64,000 nucleotides of DNA. Origin: Hemileia vastatrix. Taxonomy: Eukaryota; Basidiomycota; Pucciniomycetes; Pucciniales; Zaghouaniaceae. Under the pieces are notes generated by a model. It saw nothing but the letters and a program-made list of their open reading frames with translations. It was not told the origin of the DNA and made no database searches. Position 1 is the stretch's first letter. The number at the start of each line of letters is the position of its first letter. The translations under genes were made by a program, and so were the position numbers. Location of the stretch: positions 109,780 to 173,779 of the forward strand of contig JASXTE010000060.1 of the NCBI GenBank assembly GCA_030280995.1. The letters are read 5' to 3'. Shown one piece after another: positions 41,663 to 50,535 of the stretch.

Positions 41663-43956
41663 AAGAATTCCTGAAGATCCCTCAAGTTGAAGGTGGAGCG
41701 GCAAAGTATAAGAAGGTAGAGCAGAAGATTAGGCCTGTCAATGAGCCTATGCCTGTGGGTTTGAATCCGCCCTTGAAGAGACCTCCTTTGTCAACAGATC
41801 TGTACTGTACTCCTTTGGTGAAGAATCCTCCAGAATTTTTAGAGACAGCTAGGGTGACTGTGGAAAGATTGAAAGTTGTTAATTTTGGTCCTGATGGGTG
41901 GTTGTCTGAGGAAGAAAAGAAGTTGTTGTTGCACGTTATTGTGCTAAGGGAAAAAGCGGTGGCATTTGTTGAGGAGGAAAGGGGTGTGTTGAAGCACTCT
42001 TATGGGGAACCTTACTTGATTCCTGTTGTTTGTCATGAACCTTGGCAAATCAAACCTATTCCGATTCCAGCAGCTATCAGAGAGGATTTTGTGGAGATTA
42101 TTAGGGAAAGAGTCAGGACTGGGTTATATGAACAATCAACATCCAGTTACTCAAGTCCGGTGTTCTGTGTAAAGAAGCAGAATGGAAAGTTGAGGGTGGT
42201 TCATGATCTTAGAGCCTTGAATAGAGTCACTATCAAGGACGCTGGTATGCAGCCAAGTGCAGAGGACTTTGTTGAAGCATTCGCTGGAAGGGTGTGTTAT
42301 GGTTTGGGTGATATTATGGGTGGTTATGATGAGAGGGAACTACATACGTATTCAAGACCTCTCACAACTTTTGAGACTCCTTTGGGAAGATTTCAGCTCA
42401 CTAGGTTGCCTCAAGGAGCAACTAATTCAGTGGCAGTTTATCAAGCACGGATGGCTTGGATTTTTCAGGATGAGGTTCCTACTCATGCTGGTATTTTTAT
42501 TGATGATGGTGGAATTAAAGGACCATCCACTGATTATGGTAATGAGGTGTTAGCAGAGAACCCTGGCATAAGGAGGTTTGTGTGGGAATATGCAATAACT
42601 CTAGAGAGAGTGTTGTTCCGGATTGAAGAGGCTGGTTTGACCATTTCAGGGTCAAAATTCTGTTTTTGTGTTCCTGCTTTGGAAATTCTGGGTCAAGTGG
42701 TGTGTAAAGAGGGAAGGATTATGGCGAAGAAGAAGATTAATAAAATTCAGGCATGGCCAAGGCCTAAAAATACTACTGAAGTCAGAGGATTTTTGGGTGT
42801 ATGTGTATATGTCAGGATTTTCATTAAGGATTTTTCTTTGTTGGCTTCACCTTTAAGAAGGTTGACAGGAAAAGATGCAGATTGGGAATGGACGGAAGAG
42901 TGTGAAGAGGCTTTTCAGAAGCTGAAAAAGGTTGTTGGTGAAGATATAATTCTTCACAAGTTGGATTATGGTGTTGGTGCTGGAAAGATTTATCTGGCAG
43001 TGGACTCAAGTTATATTGCTGCTGGTGCTGTGTTTTCTCAGGAGGATAAGACTGGGAGGGTCAGGCCAGTAAGGTATGAGTCTGTGGTGTTTAATGAGGT
43101 GGAATCTAGGTATTCTCAACCTAAGTTGGAATTGTGTGGCGTAGCTAAAATTTTAAAGAAGCTACAGACGGTTTTGTGGGGGCAGCATTTTGAGCTGCAG
43201 GTGGATGCAAAATCTTTGGTTCAGATGATCAATACACCTAGTCTTCCAAATGCTCCAATGACTAGGTGGGTGGCATTTATTCAACATTTTTCTTTTGACC
43301 TGGTACACAAACCAGGTAAAACTTTTACTATGCCTGATGGGTTATCAAGGAGGCCACCTACAGATGAGGATTCTGATTCTGAAGAGTTTGACAAAGATGT
43401 TCCAGTGATTAGGGCCAGCACAAAGGGTGCTGAGGATTTTTCTTTCCTCCCCCATGAGGCTAAACTGGATGATTGTTCTGACCTCCCCCAAGAGGTTAAA
43501 CTGGCTGGATCTGATCTTGATTCTGGTGATCAGGATGTTTTTGTTGATGAAGATGGAGTTGTTGTTTGGGACAGCTCAAAATTGGAAAAGGGTGTTTTTG
43601 TTAGTGAACTGGATTCTCACAAGGTTCAGTGGAAAGAGAAGGACGTGCCAAAATTTAAGGATTGGTGTCCTGGTTGGGCTGCTCAATTGGCTCATGTTCA
43701 CACTGGTGATTTTGATGACAGGGTTGTACCCTTGGATGTTGTTTTGTTGGATTTTGAAGATGAGACCTGGGGTCAATCTGGGTTTTATTTTATTTTGGTG
43801 GAATATCTGTTGACCTTGGAGAGGCCAGATAGTTGTGATGATGATACTTGGTTGGCAATCAGGAAGAAGAGTCCTGGATTTTATGTGTCAGGAAGGCGCT
43901 TAATGAGAAGGAGACATCCTAATCCTCAAGTGGTGGTGACTCAGAAGAAAGGTTAA
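41470..43956 (+). CDS. reverse transcriptase-RNase H of Gypsy C
   Basis: The frame is the same as the preceding segment and is closed by a TAA at 43954-43956. RT: LYEQSTSSYSSPVFCVKKQ, LRVVHDLRALNRVTI, GLGDIMGGYDE (first catalytic Asp), LTRLPQGATNSVAVYQ, and the active site FIDDGG with the two Asp at residues 344 and 345 counted from 41473. RNase H: IYLAVDSSYIAAGAVFSQ with Asp near 511, and KLELCGVAKIL; then the usual closing motif MPDGLSRRP. A further 200 residues of acidic spacer contain LPHEAKLD and LPQEVKLA, again translated hairpin modules. FIDD instead of the common YIDD or YVDD is unusual but keeps both metal-binding Asp. Confidence 0.88.
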   Translation, partial: DLEVGSEDEDVELRKSFGVVRLGSKRKSSQLCTARVSSTHVKNITLATHVSNGETLGFCSRSGGEEFLKIPQVEGGAAKYKKVEQKIRPVNEPMPVGLNPPLKRPPLSTDLYCTPLVKNPPEFLETARVTVERLKVVNFGPDGWLSEEEKKLLLHVIVLREKAVAFVEEERGVLKHSYGEPYLIPVVCHEPWQIKPIPIPAAIREDFVEIIRERVRTGLYEQSTSSYSSPVFCVKKQNGKLRVVHDLRALNRVTIKDAGMQPSAEDFVEAFAGRVCYGLGDIMGGYDERELHTYSRPLTTFETPLGRFQLTRLPQGATNSVAVYQARMAWIFQDEVPTHAGIFIDDGGIKGPSTDYGNEVLAENPGIRRFVWEYAITLERVLFRIEEAGLTISGSKFCFCVPALEILGQVVCKEGRIMAKKKINKIQAWPRPKNTTEVRGFLGVCVYVRIFIKDFSLLASPLRRLTGKDADWEWTEECEEAFQKLKKVVGEDIILHKLDYGVGAGKIYLAVDSSYIAAGAVFSQEDKTGRVRPVRYESVVFNEVESRYSQPKLELCGVAKILKKLQTVLWGQHFELQVDAKSLVQMINTPSLPNAPMTRWVAFIQHFSFDLVHKPGKTFTMPDGLSRRPPTDEDSDSEEFDKDVPVIRASTKGAEDFSFLPHEAKLDDCSDLPQEVKLAGSDLDSGDQDVFVDEDGVVVWDSSKLEKGVFVSELDSHKVQWKEKDVPKFKDWCPGWAAQLAHVHTGDFDDRVVPLDVVLLDFEDETWGQSGFYFILVEYLLTLERPDSCDDDTWLAIRKKSPGFYVSGRRLMRRRHPNPQVVVTQKKG

Positions 43957-45039
43957 GAATTGGTTTTGAAGTCTTTTCATGAAGACCTTGGTCATAGAGG
44001 CTTTGGGGAGACTTATAGAAGAGTAGCAGAAAAATTTTGGTGGCCGGGTATGAAGTTGGCTGTGCAGGGTTGGGTTCAATCTTGTGAAGAATGTCAAAGA
44101 AGAAGTCACTTGAAACCTAAAGAGATGGGCCGTGCTACTGGTGAATCAACTGTTTTTGGAAGGGTTAGTCTGGATGCTGTCCATATTAAAGAGGGCAGGT
44201 ATAAATACTTGATTGTTGCTAGGGATGATTTGTCTGGTTGGGTTGAGGCAGTGCCTCTGGTTAATTTGACTGCCAAGAATGTGGCAGAGTTTTTGAAGAA
44301 GGAGTGGATTTATAGGTATGGGTTGATGAAGTTGGTGACTGTTGATGGCAGGCCAGAGTTTGGTGCCGAATTTAAAGAAGCTGTGGCTAGTGTGGGTTCT
44401 AGGGTTAGAGTGGCTACACCGTATTATCCTGAAGCTGAAGGCATGGTTGAAAGAGGCCATCAAGTTATCAAGAATTCTTTGGTGAAGATGTGTGGAGATA
44501 GTGCCAAAAAGTGGAGGCATTATTTACCCTTGGTTTTATTTGCTGATAGGGTCACTGTGAAGTGGACAACTGGCTATTCTCCTTATGAGTTAATGTTTGG
44601 TCAGAAAGCCGTTCTACCAGTGGACTTGAAAGCTGTCTCTTATCTTGGAATTGATTGGGATGACGTGAAAACAACAGAAGATTTGCTCTGTGCCAGGATG
44701 CAACAGTTGGAATGTAGAGAGGAATGTCAAGAGAAGGCATACTCTAGAATGATGAAGATTAGGAATCAATCAGTAAGATACTGGGACAAGAAGTTAGCTC
44801 ATAGACTCAGGAATCCCTTGAAACCTGGTTGTTTGGTTTTGGTGTATAATAGAAGTTTGGAGAGTCAGTGGGGGAAAATGTTTGCTGACAGATGGAATGG
44901 ACCTTACAGAGTCAGATCTCAGGTGTCTGGAGGTTCTTATGTTTTGGAAGAGTTGGATGGTGCAGTCTTGAAAAAGAGGGTGGCTGCAGACCAAGTGAAG
45001 AGGTTTTATCCCAGAGGCACTAGGCATGAAGAAGATTGA
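43957..45039 (+). CDS. integrase of Gypsy C
   Basis: In frame with the RT segment and separated only by TAA (GGT TAA GAA). HHCC domain: SFHEDLGHRGFGETYRR and CEECQRRS. Catalytic core: VSLDAVHIKEGRYKYLIVA (Asp), LVTVDGRPEFGAEF (Asp), YYPEAEGMVERGHQ (Glu), with 34 residues between the second Asp and the Glu. C-terminal GPY/F module: RWNGPYRVRSQVSGGSYVLE. No chromodomain. Whether the TAA is read through or is a mutation is open; the rest of the frame is clean, so a recent mutation or a real separation are both possible. Confidence 0.88.
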   Translation, partial: ELVLKSFHEDLGHRGFGETYRRVAEKFWWPGMKLAVQGWVQSCEECQRRSHLKPKEMGRATGESTVFGRVSLDAVHIKEGRYKYLIVARDDLSGWVEAVPLVNLTAKNVAEFLKKEWIYRYGLMKLVTVDGRPEFGAEFKEAVASVGSRVRVATPYYPEAEGMVERGHQVIKNSLVKMCGDSAKKWRHYLPLVLFADRVTVKWTTGYSPYELMFGQKAVLPVDLKAVSYLGIDWDDVKTTEDLLCARMQQLECREECQEKAYSRMMKIRNQSVRYWDKKLAHRLRNPLKPGCLVLVYNRSLESQWGKMFADRWNGPYRVRSQVSGGSYVLEELDGAVLKKRVAADQVKRFYPRGTRHEED

Positions 45040-45571
45040 CTCTGCAATGAGGATAAACTACGGACCTTTTTAATTTTGGCTTTTTTTTTGTGGTGATGCT
45101 ATGCATCTGTTTGTTGGAAACTTTTTGTTAGAAGGTACCCATGGGTGGGGCTTCTAGATTTGATCTTGGCAAGTGTAGGGGTGACTGATGGGCTGGCTGC
45201 TCTATCAACAGTTACCCCAGATTGTCTGTTTCCAACCCTTTCTCTTAATTTTGTTGAACCCTAGTATTGGTATATTTTCACAGGTTTTAGTCCTCTATGA
45301 CTTTAAACTGGAATTTCCTTTGGTTTTCAAGTGCCGGACTCTTCACTCTTATTAGTTTTGGTTTTTTGTGTTGAATGTTGTGTTTTTGTTAGAAGGTACC
45401 CAGGGGGGGCTTCTAGATTTTATTTTGGCAAGTGTGGGGGTAGCTGATGAGCTGGCTGCTCTGTAGAACAGTTACCCCAGAATGTCTGTCTCAAGTCTTT
45501 TGTTTTTCCTAGTTGAATTCTAGTTCTGTTGTTTATTATTCAGGTTTCAAGTCCGCTATGACTTTAAACTG
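45040..45571 (+). repeat. module III hairpins after pol of C
   Basis: Three copies: CTC-TGCAAT-GAG then ATAAACTA at 45040; AGTC-CTCTAT-GACT then TTAAACTG at 45289; AGTC-CGCTAT-GACT then TTAAACTG at 45550. Four more lie inside pol (41337, 41403, 43446, 43481) with arms CCTC/GAGG, and eight at 56893-57344. The trailing TAAACTG is nearly constant. Confidence 0.75.
45130..45478 (+). repeat. structured module I, copies 1 and 2
   Basis: Copy 1 is 45130-45218, copy 2 is 45391-45478; copy 3 is at 57103-57192. Each has AGAAG ... CTTCT around GGTACCCA (in copies 1 and 2), then a long-range stem GGGGTGACTG/CAGTTACCCC (copy 1), GGGGTAGCTG/CAGTTACCCC (copy 2), then GAATGTCTGT. In copy 3 the stem is GGGGTAATTG/CAATTACCCC, a matched change. 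All copies are in the sense orientation of C. Confidence 0.75.
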
Positions 45572-46305
45572 GTTCGGGACTGGCTTCTTTATCTTTGGTT
45601 CTTTCAGATTGGTGGTGGATCACTGGTGGTCTTCCATCATTTTTACTTATTGGAGGGAGCCCACCCAGTGATCATTTCTATGGACCGGACTTTCCCTTAT
45701 TGGACCATCTATGGAGCTGGACTTTCTTTGATTTTGCAGTTATGTTTTTGCTAGATAGAAGTTTTAGATTATTTTCTTTTTTCTCCTTTTTTCTTTTAAT
45801 TTTTTTATGGGGGTTGTTAAAATTATAAAATTAAAAATATAGGGTGTTACCACATCAGGGTCACCTGGATGTGGGCAAGCATTGGTGGGGAAAGGCTAAT
45901 CAATTGGCCGGGAAATGCTATTTTATTTTTACTTATTATTTATTTCATGTGTTTCTGTGTTTCATTATTTTTTTTTATTATTTTCTGAATTTCCAAATTT
46001 TGAATTTTGTTTTCTGATTAATCATTTAAAAGATTTAATTGTGTATCCACATCAAGGTGCACTTGGATGTGGGTAAGGTATCAGGGGATCAGCTCATCAA
46101 TTGGCTGGGGGATACCATTTGTATTATTATTATTATTATTATTATTTTTAAATTTTTTATTTCATTTCATTTATGTTATTTCATTTAATTTTAATTATTA
46201 ATTTTTTTATTTTAGTACATCAGTAGACAGTAATAAAAAATAGTAAAAAATAGTGAAAAAAAAAAAAAAAAAAAAATTCTGAAATAATTTTTATTATTAT
46301 TTGTT
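45572..46305 (+). other. remaining 3' non-coding sequence of C before the antisense gene
   Basis: Apart from module II, AT-rich with TTA repeats near 46125 and an A-run near 46257. The ORF at 45595-45828 has no recognisable motif. Confidence 0.5.
45850..46116 (+). repeat. structured module II, two copies
   Basis: Copy 1 (45850-45919): CCACATC ... GATGTGG hairpin with inner CAGG/CCTG, then AGCATT ... AATGCT enclosing GGC ... GCC. Copy 2 (46047-46116): the same outer CCACATC/GATGTGG, but inner CAAG/CTTG, then GGTATC ... GATACC enclosing AGC ... GCT. Nearly every difference in a paired region is matched on the other side. Confidence 0.8.
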
Positions 46306-47113
46306 TTATATTATTTTTATGTTTCTAATCTTTTGCAGGAGCTCATTTTCTGGATGATGAAGCTTCTGGAGGCTGGTCCGGATTGTGATGACGTTTTTGT
46401 TTTTTGTTGGAATTGTGGGAAGCACTGTGTTCTTTGAAGTGCATCCTGCTGGAGAGATTATAGGGATTGGATTAGAGGGAAGTTCAGAGGAGGAAGAAGA
46501 AGAGGCAGGAATGGAGTGCTGGAGGGTGTGTTTAATGATCCTAGACATTTTCCAGTGGTCGTCCAGTAGGCGCTTTCTCAAGGATTTTTCAAAGTCATTC
46601 AAGGGTCCATGAAGGGCAAAGGCTTTTAGCATATTGGAACACATGGTGCTTAGGTGTTTCTTCATGTCTCCATAATCCAGGGTCAATGAAGTTTCAAGAG
46701 TTAAGCCAACTCCAATAATAGATTCAGGAGGAGGGGTACCAACTAGACAAGAAGAATTGGATCAGTAATTATTTTTGTTGAAGAAATGGAATAATTAATT
46801 TGGTACTTACAGATTGGAAGCTCATCAAATCTGTAAGCAGCTGGGATTTGGATCTCTGACGATTTTGTTATGGTCATAGTGGGTGGATCAACTAGGGAAA
46901 GATATGGATTCTCATGGTCTTCCTCTGAAGGATCCTGAGAAGGTGAACTGGGATGCTGATGTTCCTGGGGCCTAGTTGGAGCATTGAGATTGTTGTTGTT
47001 GTTGTGGTTTTTATTTCTGTTGGATTCAGCTGGAGGAAGTGCTGGTGATGGAGTACCAGGGTTGTTAAAGGATGGAGCAGGAGAGGGGGATTTGAAAGCA
47101 GACTGCTCTCTTC
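46306..47113 (-). pseudogene. antisense gene AS1 of Gypsy C, 3' part
   Basis: Minus strand. The exon from 47113 to 46811 continues the frame of 56743-55955 once Gypsy D and one TCTTC copy are removed. It is rich in Pro, Ser and Asn (PSPALPPAESNRNKN, then PSQDPSEEDHENP) and ends RFDELPI. A 68-bp intron follows (46810-46743, GTAAGTACC to CTTGTCTAG). The last exon (46742-46306) reads GTPPPESIIGVGLTLETS, then a helical-looking MKKHLSTMCSNMLKAFALHG and LRKRLLDDHWKMSRIIKH, and ends LLQKIRNIKII before a stop. Total joined coding length is 508 codons including the stop. No known domain recognised in this part. Confidence 0.65.
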
Positions 47114-48290
47114 TGTCAGCCTAAATATCCTTAGGACTGAGTATTTCTTATGCTTAAAATAAGATAACCTTAACTAGATTAAGCTTATATCTTAAAAATA
47201 AGGTTAAAATAATAATATATATTATTTTATTATATATATATATAATTATTATTCTATTATATAATTTATAATAGTTTAAATAGCTTATCCATGGCCTAAT
47301 AATACTTATTAAGGTGTTAATGGAGTCATAATATACTTATCTTAAGTGATATGAAGTAATTATTGACATACATAAGCTTATATGTATACATAAATCTCAT
47401 ATTCAGTGAAATATGCAGTATATTATGTATATTTAGGTATATAAGTGGGTTTTAGCCCCTTAATAGCCTATAACCTTTGTTTTTCTGCTTATTTTAGGTC
47501 ATATGGACGAAATAAGTGGATTCACAACGCCTACAGAAGCATAGACACCTATATCAGGCGCATACACCCAGTTTGGACAACTAAAATTACTTCCTTGGAT
47601 GGTTATTCACGGATTTATGGGTTGGAAAGATGTTTTTGGGTTAATGTGGATGCTTGGGGATGTTATTGGGGGCTTGGACATTTTATTTGTTTCCTTTATA
47701 TACTTTTAGTTTCATTAAATCTCTCTTTGATCATTTATTTTACCTGTTTCTTTATGGTATCCGCTTTTATCTGGGATTTCTATTTATGGTATGACTCTGT
47801 GTTATTATTAATAGTGATGGAGGGTCCTTACTGGAGGTCTGGGTGTTGAAACTGCTTGAAGTGGACGCCATGGGGAGGTGATGGGCCCTCACAGTGCTGT
47901 AATTTCCGGGGATAGCAGTGACGTCATCTGGATTGAAGGTCTGTGCACTCCAGTGGATTTGGGTATAAGTAAGGAGGGATTTTGACGGTTTATTATCATC
48001 ATTCAATTACTACACTTCAAACAAACACTACAATACAATTATTAGCATTAAGAAATATATTATAAAGCCCTTATAAATTGATATTATCTTTATAAAAGCT
48101 ATAACTATATTTTATTCTTCTATTTTCCACCACTAGCACGCATTTAAATCCAAGTATTGTGAGTTTAATTTGAGTATAACTATTCTATTAGTCTTCCCCT
48201 GAGGTTTAATCACTAAATCATTTATTAATAAGTAGTAGGACCATAAAATAACACTATTATATCATACTTATATACTAGACTGTACTGACA
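47114..48290 (+). repeat. 5' LTR of Gypsy D
   Basis: TGTCAGCCTAAATATCC to CTAGACTGTACTGACA. The start can fold as CCTAA ... TTAGG. Its first half matches the LTR-like sequences at 8384-9402 and 2650-3206. It contains the frame with PTEA*TPISGAYTQFGQLKLLP (internal stop), conserved in those copies. The ORF at 47445-47849 is another frame of the same stretch. Confidence 0.93.
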
Positions 48291-48292
48291 AT

Positions 48293-48304
48293 TGGGGGTC
48301 TTTC
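48293..48304 (+). other. candidate primer-binding site of D
   Basis: TGGGGGTCTTTC, two bases after the LTR, at the same place as in B and A. Confidence 0.5.
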
Positions 48305-48801
48305 CTTATATTTTACTTATTATTTAGTATAAGCCTTGGGACGTGATTTTTATCTTTGTACAACTCAAATTTAACCAAATATTTGGGTCTGATGCATATT
48401 AGTGGGTCATCATAACTCATTGATTGCGGAAAAGAACCCTTATAATAATTGTACTAATTTTTTATCATAAAAATTAGATATTTACAGTAGTAACTGTACC
48501 CAATATAAACCCAATTTCACTTGGTATTTGGACACCAATATAACACCCAATAAAATTGGTATTTGGCTAAAGCTTGGTAAGCTAATTATTCACCCTTATA
48601 GAGGTCTAGTTAAACTTATTATCATATTTTTAACAGATTTTTTTGAATTTTTCTTACATTTTATTTAAATAAATAAAGATATAAATTCAGGGTAAGCTCC
48701 ATTGCTTTTTTATTAGTAATATAATTGCTAATATCTCTTGTCTACTAAATTCCATAGAGTTTTTTCTTTTGTAGACGTAAAATATTGTTATTCTGAACAA
48801 T
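48305..48801 (+). other. leader of Gypsy D
   Basis: No ORF. Two related stem-loop units near 48500-48575: CCAATTTCACTTGG followed by TATTTGGACACC, and CCAATAAAATTGG followed by TATTTGGCTAAA. Confidence 0.5.
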
Positions 48802-50535
48802 ATGAGTGCTCCTCAGGATAGTGTAAGTGAACAGCCTGCTTATAATACCAGGTCTAAAGCTAATAAAAACTTTCCAGGACATCACCATGGAGGGACAACA
48901 GTACCCCCAGCCAGAAAGCATGAGTATAGAGGAAAAGGACGCCCTCTTAAAAAAGATAACTATCAAAAAGACGTCTCCTCCTCTTCAGGATCAACTGTCC
49001 CACCTGGCCAAACAGGTTCTGAAGCTAGAGGAATCAAAATCTCTCATGTTCAAAGAAGTAGAGCAGTTGCAAAACAATTGCAAGGTAGGATTTCAGCAGA
49101 TGAATCAGGCAAAGGCAGAATTAAAGGGAGGCCAGCCCAGTCAATCAAATCATCAACCCCCTACCCAAGAAGGGTCCACTCACTCCCAGGAGAAAATCCT
49201 GGTAGACAAATGGAAATGGGACTGGTTTCACCAACAGTGGACAAGCCACAGTTGCAACAGGGATCCACCCCCTCATCTGACTTCCTCAGCTCACCCTTAC
49301 AAGGGAAAAAAGCGCCAAAAATAAGGACTGGAAACCATCCCTTGGTAAGTAACTTACCCTCTCAGATTAGACATAATACTGATAATTACAATATAGGTAA
49401 TTCTATTGATGTTAAATCTGTACAAAAAATAGAGGAGGATTTAAGAAATTTAGGTTTTAGAGTAGATACACCTGACTTGTCTTTTGTCCATAATAACAGT
49501 ACTATATACAATGATAATACAGTTAATCCTCAGTTGCAACCACCTACTAGTGAGATGAGAAGTTCACAGGAGAGTGAGAGAATTGAAAAGGAGGACATGG
49601 AATATTTTAACAATAATCCAAATGTCCATAGAATTGTTTCAGCATTGTGGAATAGAATGACTGATTGTGAGGAACAGACAGTTAAACTCACTAGTGATAC
49701 AATTTCATCCTTAACATTGAACATTTCTCAATTAGCAACACGTAATAAAGAATTAGAGAAAGAACATTTGTCTCTAACTCTTAAATATGATTCATTGAGT
49801 AATAAATATAATGACCTTTCAAACAAATTTTGTGAGTTAGAAAAATTATATGAAACACACTTATTAAAGACTGAATCAAGAACAAAGTTATCTTTTGCAC
49901 AGAAAAATCAAAGTGTCTCTGAGTTGCTACAAAGATTAACTAAAGTTGAGATTGAAACTGCCAATCTACTAATGAACCAGGATAATCATAAGTATAATCA
50001 ATATAATAATAATCCTTTCATTGGCAAAAGTGAATCTCATTCCTTCCCTGTAACACCACAATTAAAACCATTTGGTGGTAGTGTCAAATCTGAAAATGTA
50101 AGTCACAAATCCATGCAGGAAGAAATACAAGACCATTTATCAAAATTAAATGAGTTGTTGAATTTACCTAAGATTAGTGAGATAAAATCCAATCAGAAGA
50201 ACTGGCCTAAAATAGATCAGTACCCAACTTATGATGGGGAAGCAAGCTCTGATTGGCAACATTTTATTCAAAGAATTGACAACTTGAAATTCTCATATAA
50301 GTTACCAGATGAAGAGATAACATCAAAATTAATTTCTTTATTTAAGGATGTTGCTTTATTATGGTTTGAAGCTGTCTTAAGTGAGGGTAGAGACTACTCT
50401 TGGGCTGAATGGAAACAACTTATTGAAAAACAATTTGGAGGTTCTAAATTCAGGCTTACTCAGCAGAGACTGTATGAAAAGACTAGGTATAATCCGTTGA
50501 ATGGTGACAAACCTATGGTATTTTTAATGAATTAA
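48802..50535 (+). CDS. gag of Gypsy D
   Basis: 577 codons from ATG 48802 (MSAPQDSVSEQPAYNTR). The first 180 residues are basic and Ser/Pro-rich and overlap a second frame. A coiled-coil-like stretch (ISQLATRNKELEKEHLSLTL, DSLSNKYNDLSNKFCELEKL) covers about 300-390. The retrotransposon gag domain lies at about 467-570: NWPKIDQYPTYDGEASSDWQ, KLISLFKDVALLWFEAVL, WKQLIEKQFGGSKFRL. It ends VFLMN then TAA, three codons after the slippery sequence. It builds the virus-like particle. A GTAAGTAAC at 49345 and an ATATAG acceptor at 49396 may mark a 52-bp intron, also seen in A and B. Confidence 0.88.
   Translation: MSAPQDSVSEQPAYNTRSKANKNFPGHHHGGTTVPPARKHEYRGKGRPLKKDNYQKDVSSSSGSTVPPGQTGSEARGIKISHVQRSRAVAKQLQGRISADESGKGRIKGRPAQSIKSSTPYPRRVHSLPGENPGRQMEMGLVSPTVDKPQLQQGSTPSSDFLSSPLQGKKAPKIRTGNHPLVSNLPSQIRHNTDNYNIGNSIDVKSVQKIEEDLRNLGFRVDTPDLSFVHNNSTIYNDNTVNPQLQPPTSEMRSSQESERIEKEDMEYFNNNPNVHRIVSALWNRMTDCEEQTVKLTSDTISSLTLNISQLATRNKELEKEHLSLTLKYDSLSNKYNDLSNKFCELEKLYETHLLKTESRTKLSFAQKNQSVSELLQRLTKVEIETANLLMNQDNHKYNQYNNNPFIGKSESHSFPVTPQLKPFGGSVKSENVSHKSMQEEIQDHLSKLNELLNLPKISEIKSNQKNWPKIDQYPTYDGEASSDWQHFIQRIDNLKFSYKLPDEEITSKLISLFKDVALLWFEAVLSEGRDYSWAEWKQLIEKQFGGSKFRLTQQRLYEKTRYNPLNGDKPMVFLMN
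48827..49324 (+). CDS. second frame overlapping gag of D (+1), function unknown
   Basis: 165 codons in the +1 frame; a better start is the ATG at 48887 in a strong ACCATGG context (residue 21), giving 145 residues. It holds IKKTSPPLQDQLSHLAKQVL (helical), then VDKWKWDWFHQQW and AHPYKGKKRQK. The same motif order is present in the +1 frame of gag in A and B, where the overlapping gag frame itself is broken. Either this is a separate small protein or it is joined to gag by frameshift or splicing. No known domain; the Trp-rich and basic tail suggests binding to nucleic acid or a partner, as inference only. Confidence 0.5.
   Translation: MNSLLIIPGLKLIKTFQDITMEGQQYPQPESMSIEEKDALLKKITIKKTSPPLQDQLSHLAKQVLKLEESKSLMFKEVEQLQNNCKVGFQQMNQAKAELKGGQPSQSNHQPPTQEGSTHSQEKILVDKWKWDWFHQQWTSHSCNRDPPPHLTSSAHPYKGKKRQK
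50520..50526 (+). promoter_or_regulatory. candidate -1 frameshift site at the gag-pol junction of D
   Basis: Gag codons GTA TTT TTA ATG AAT TAA give A TTT TTA in the slippage register, and the -1 frame is the pol frame (AAT GAA TTA AAC). The first base departs from the canonical T TTT TTA of element C. In E, gag and pol are in one frame instead. Confidence 0.5.

Noticed and set aside
39059..44520. Minus-strand ORFs opposite gag and pol of C
   Set aside because: Shadows of the strongly coding plus strand with no introns or motifs, unlike AS1 and AS2.
47445..48006. 134-codon and 79-codon ORFs in the LTRs of D
   Set aside because: Present in both LTRs by duplication; they are different frames of the stretch discussed as a conserved short frame, and the longer one is not kept in the related repeats.
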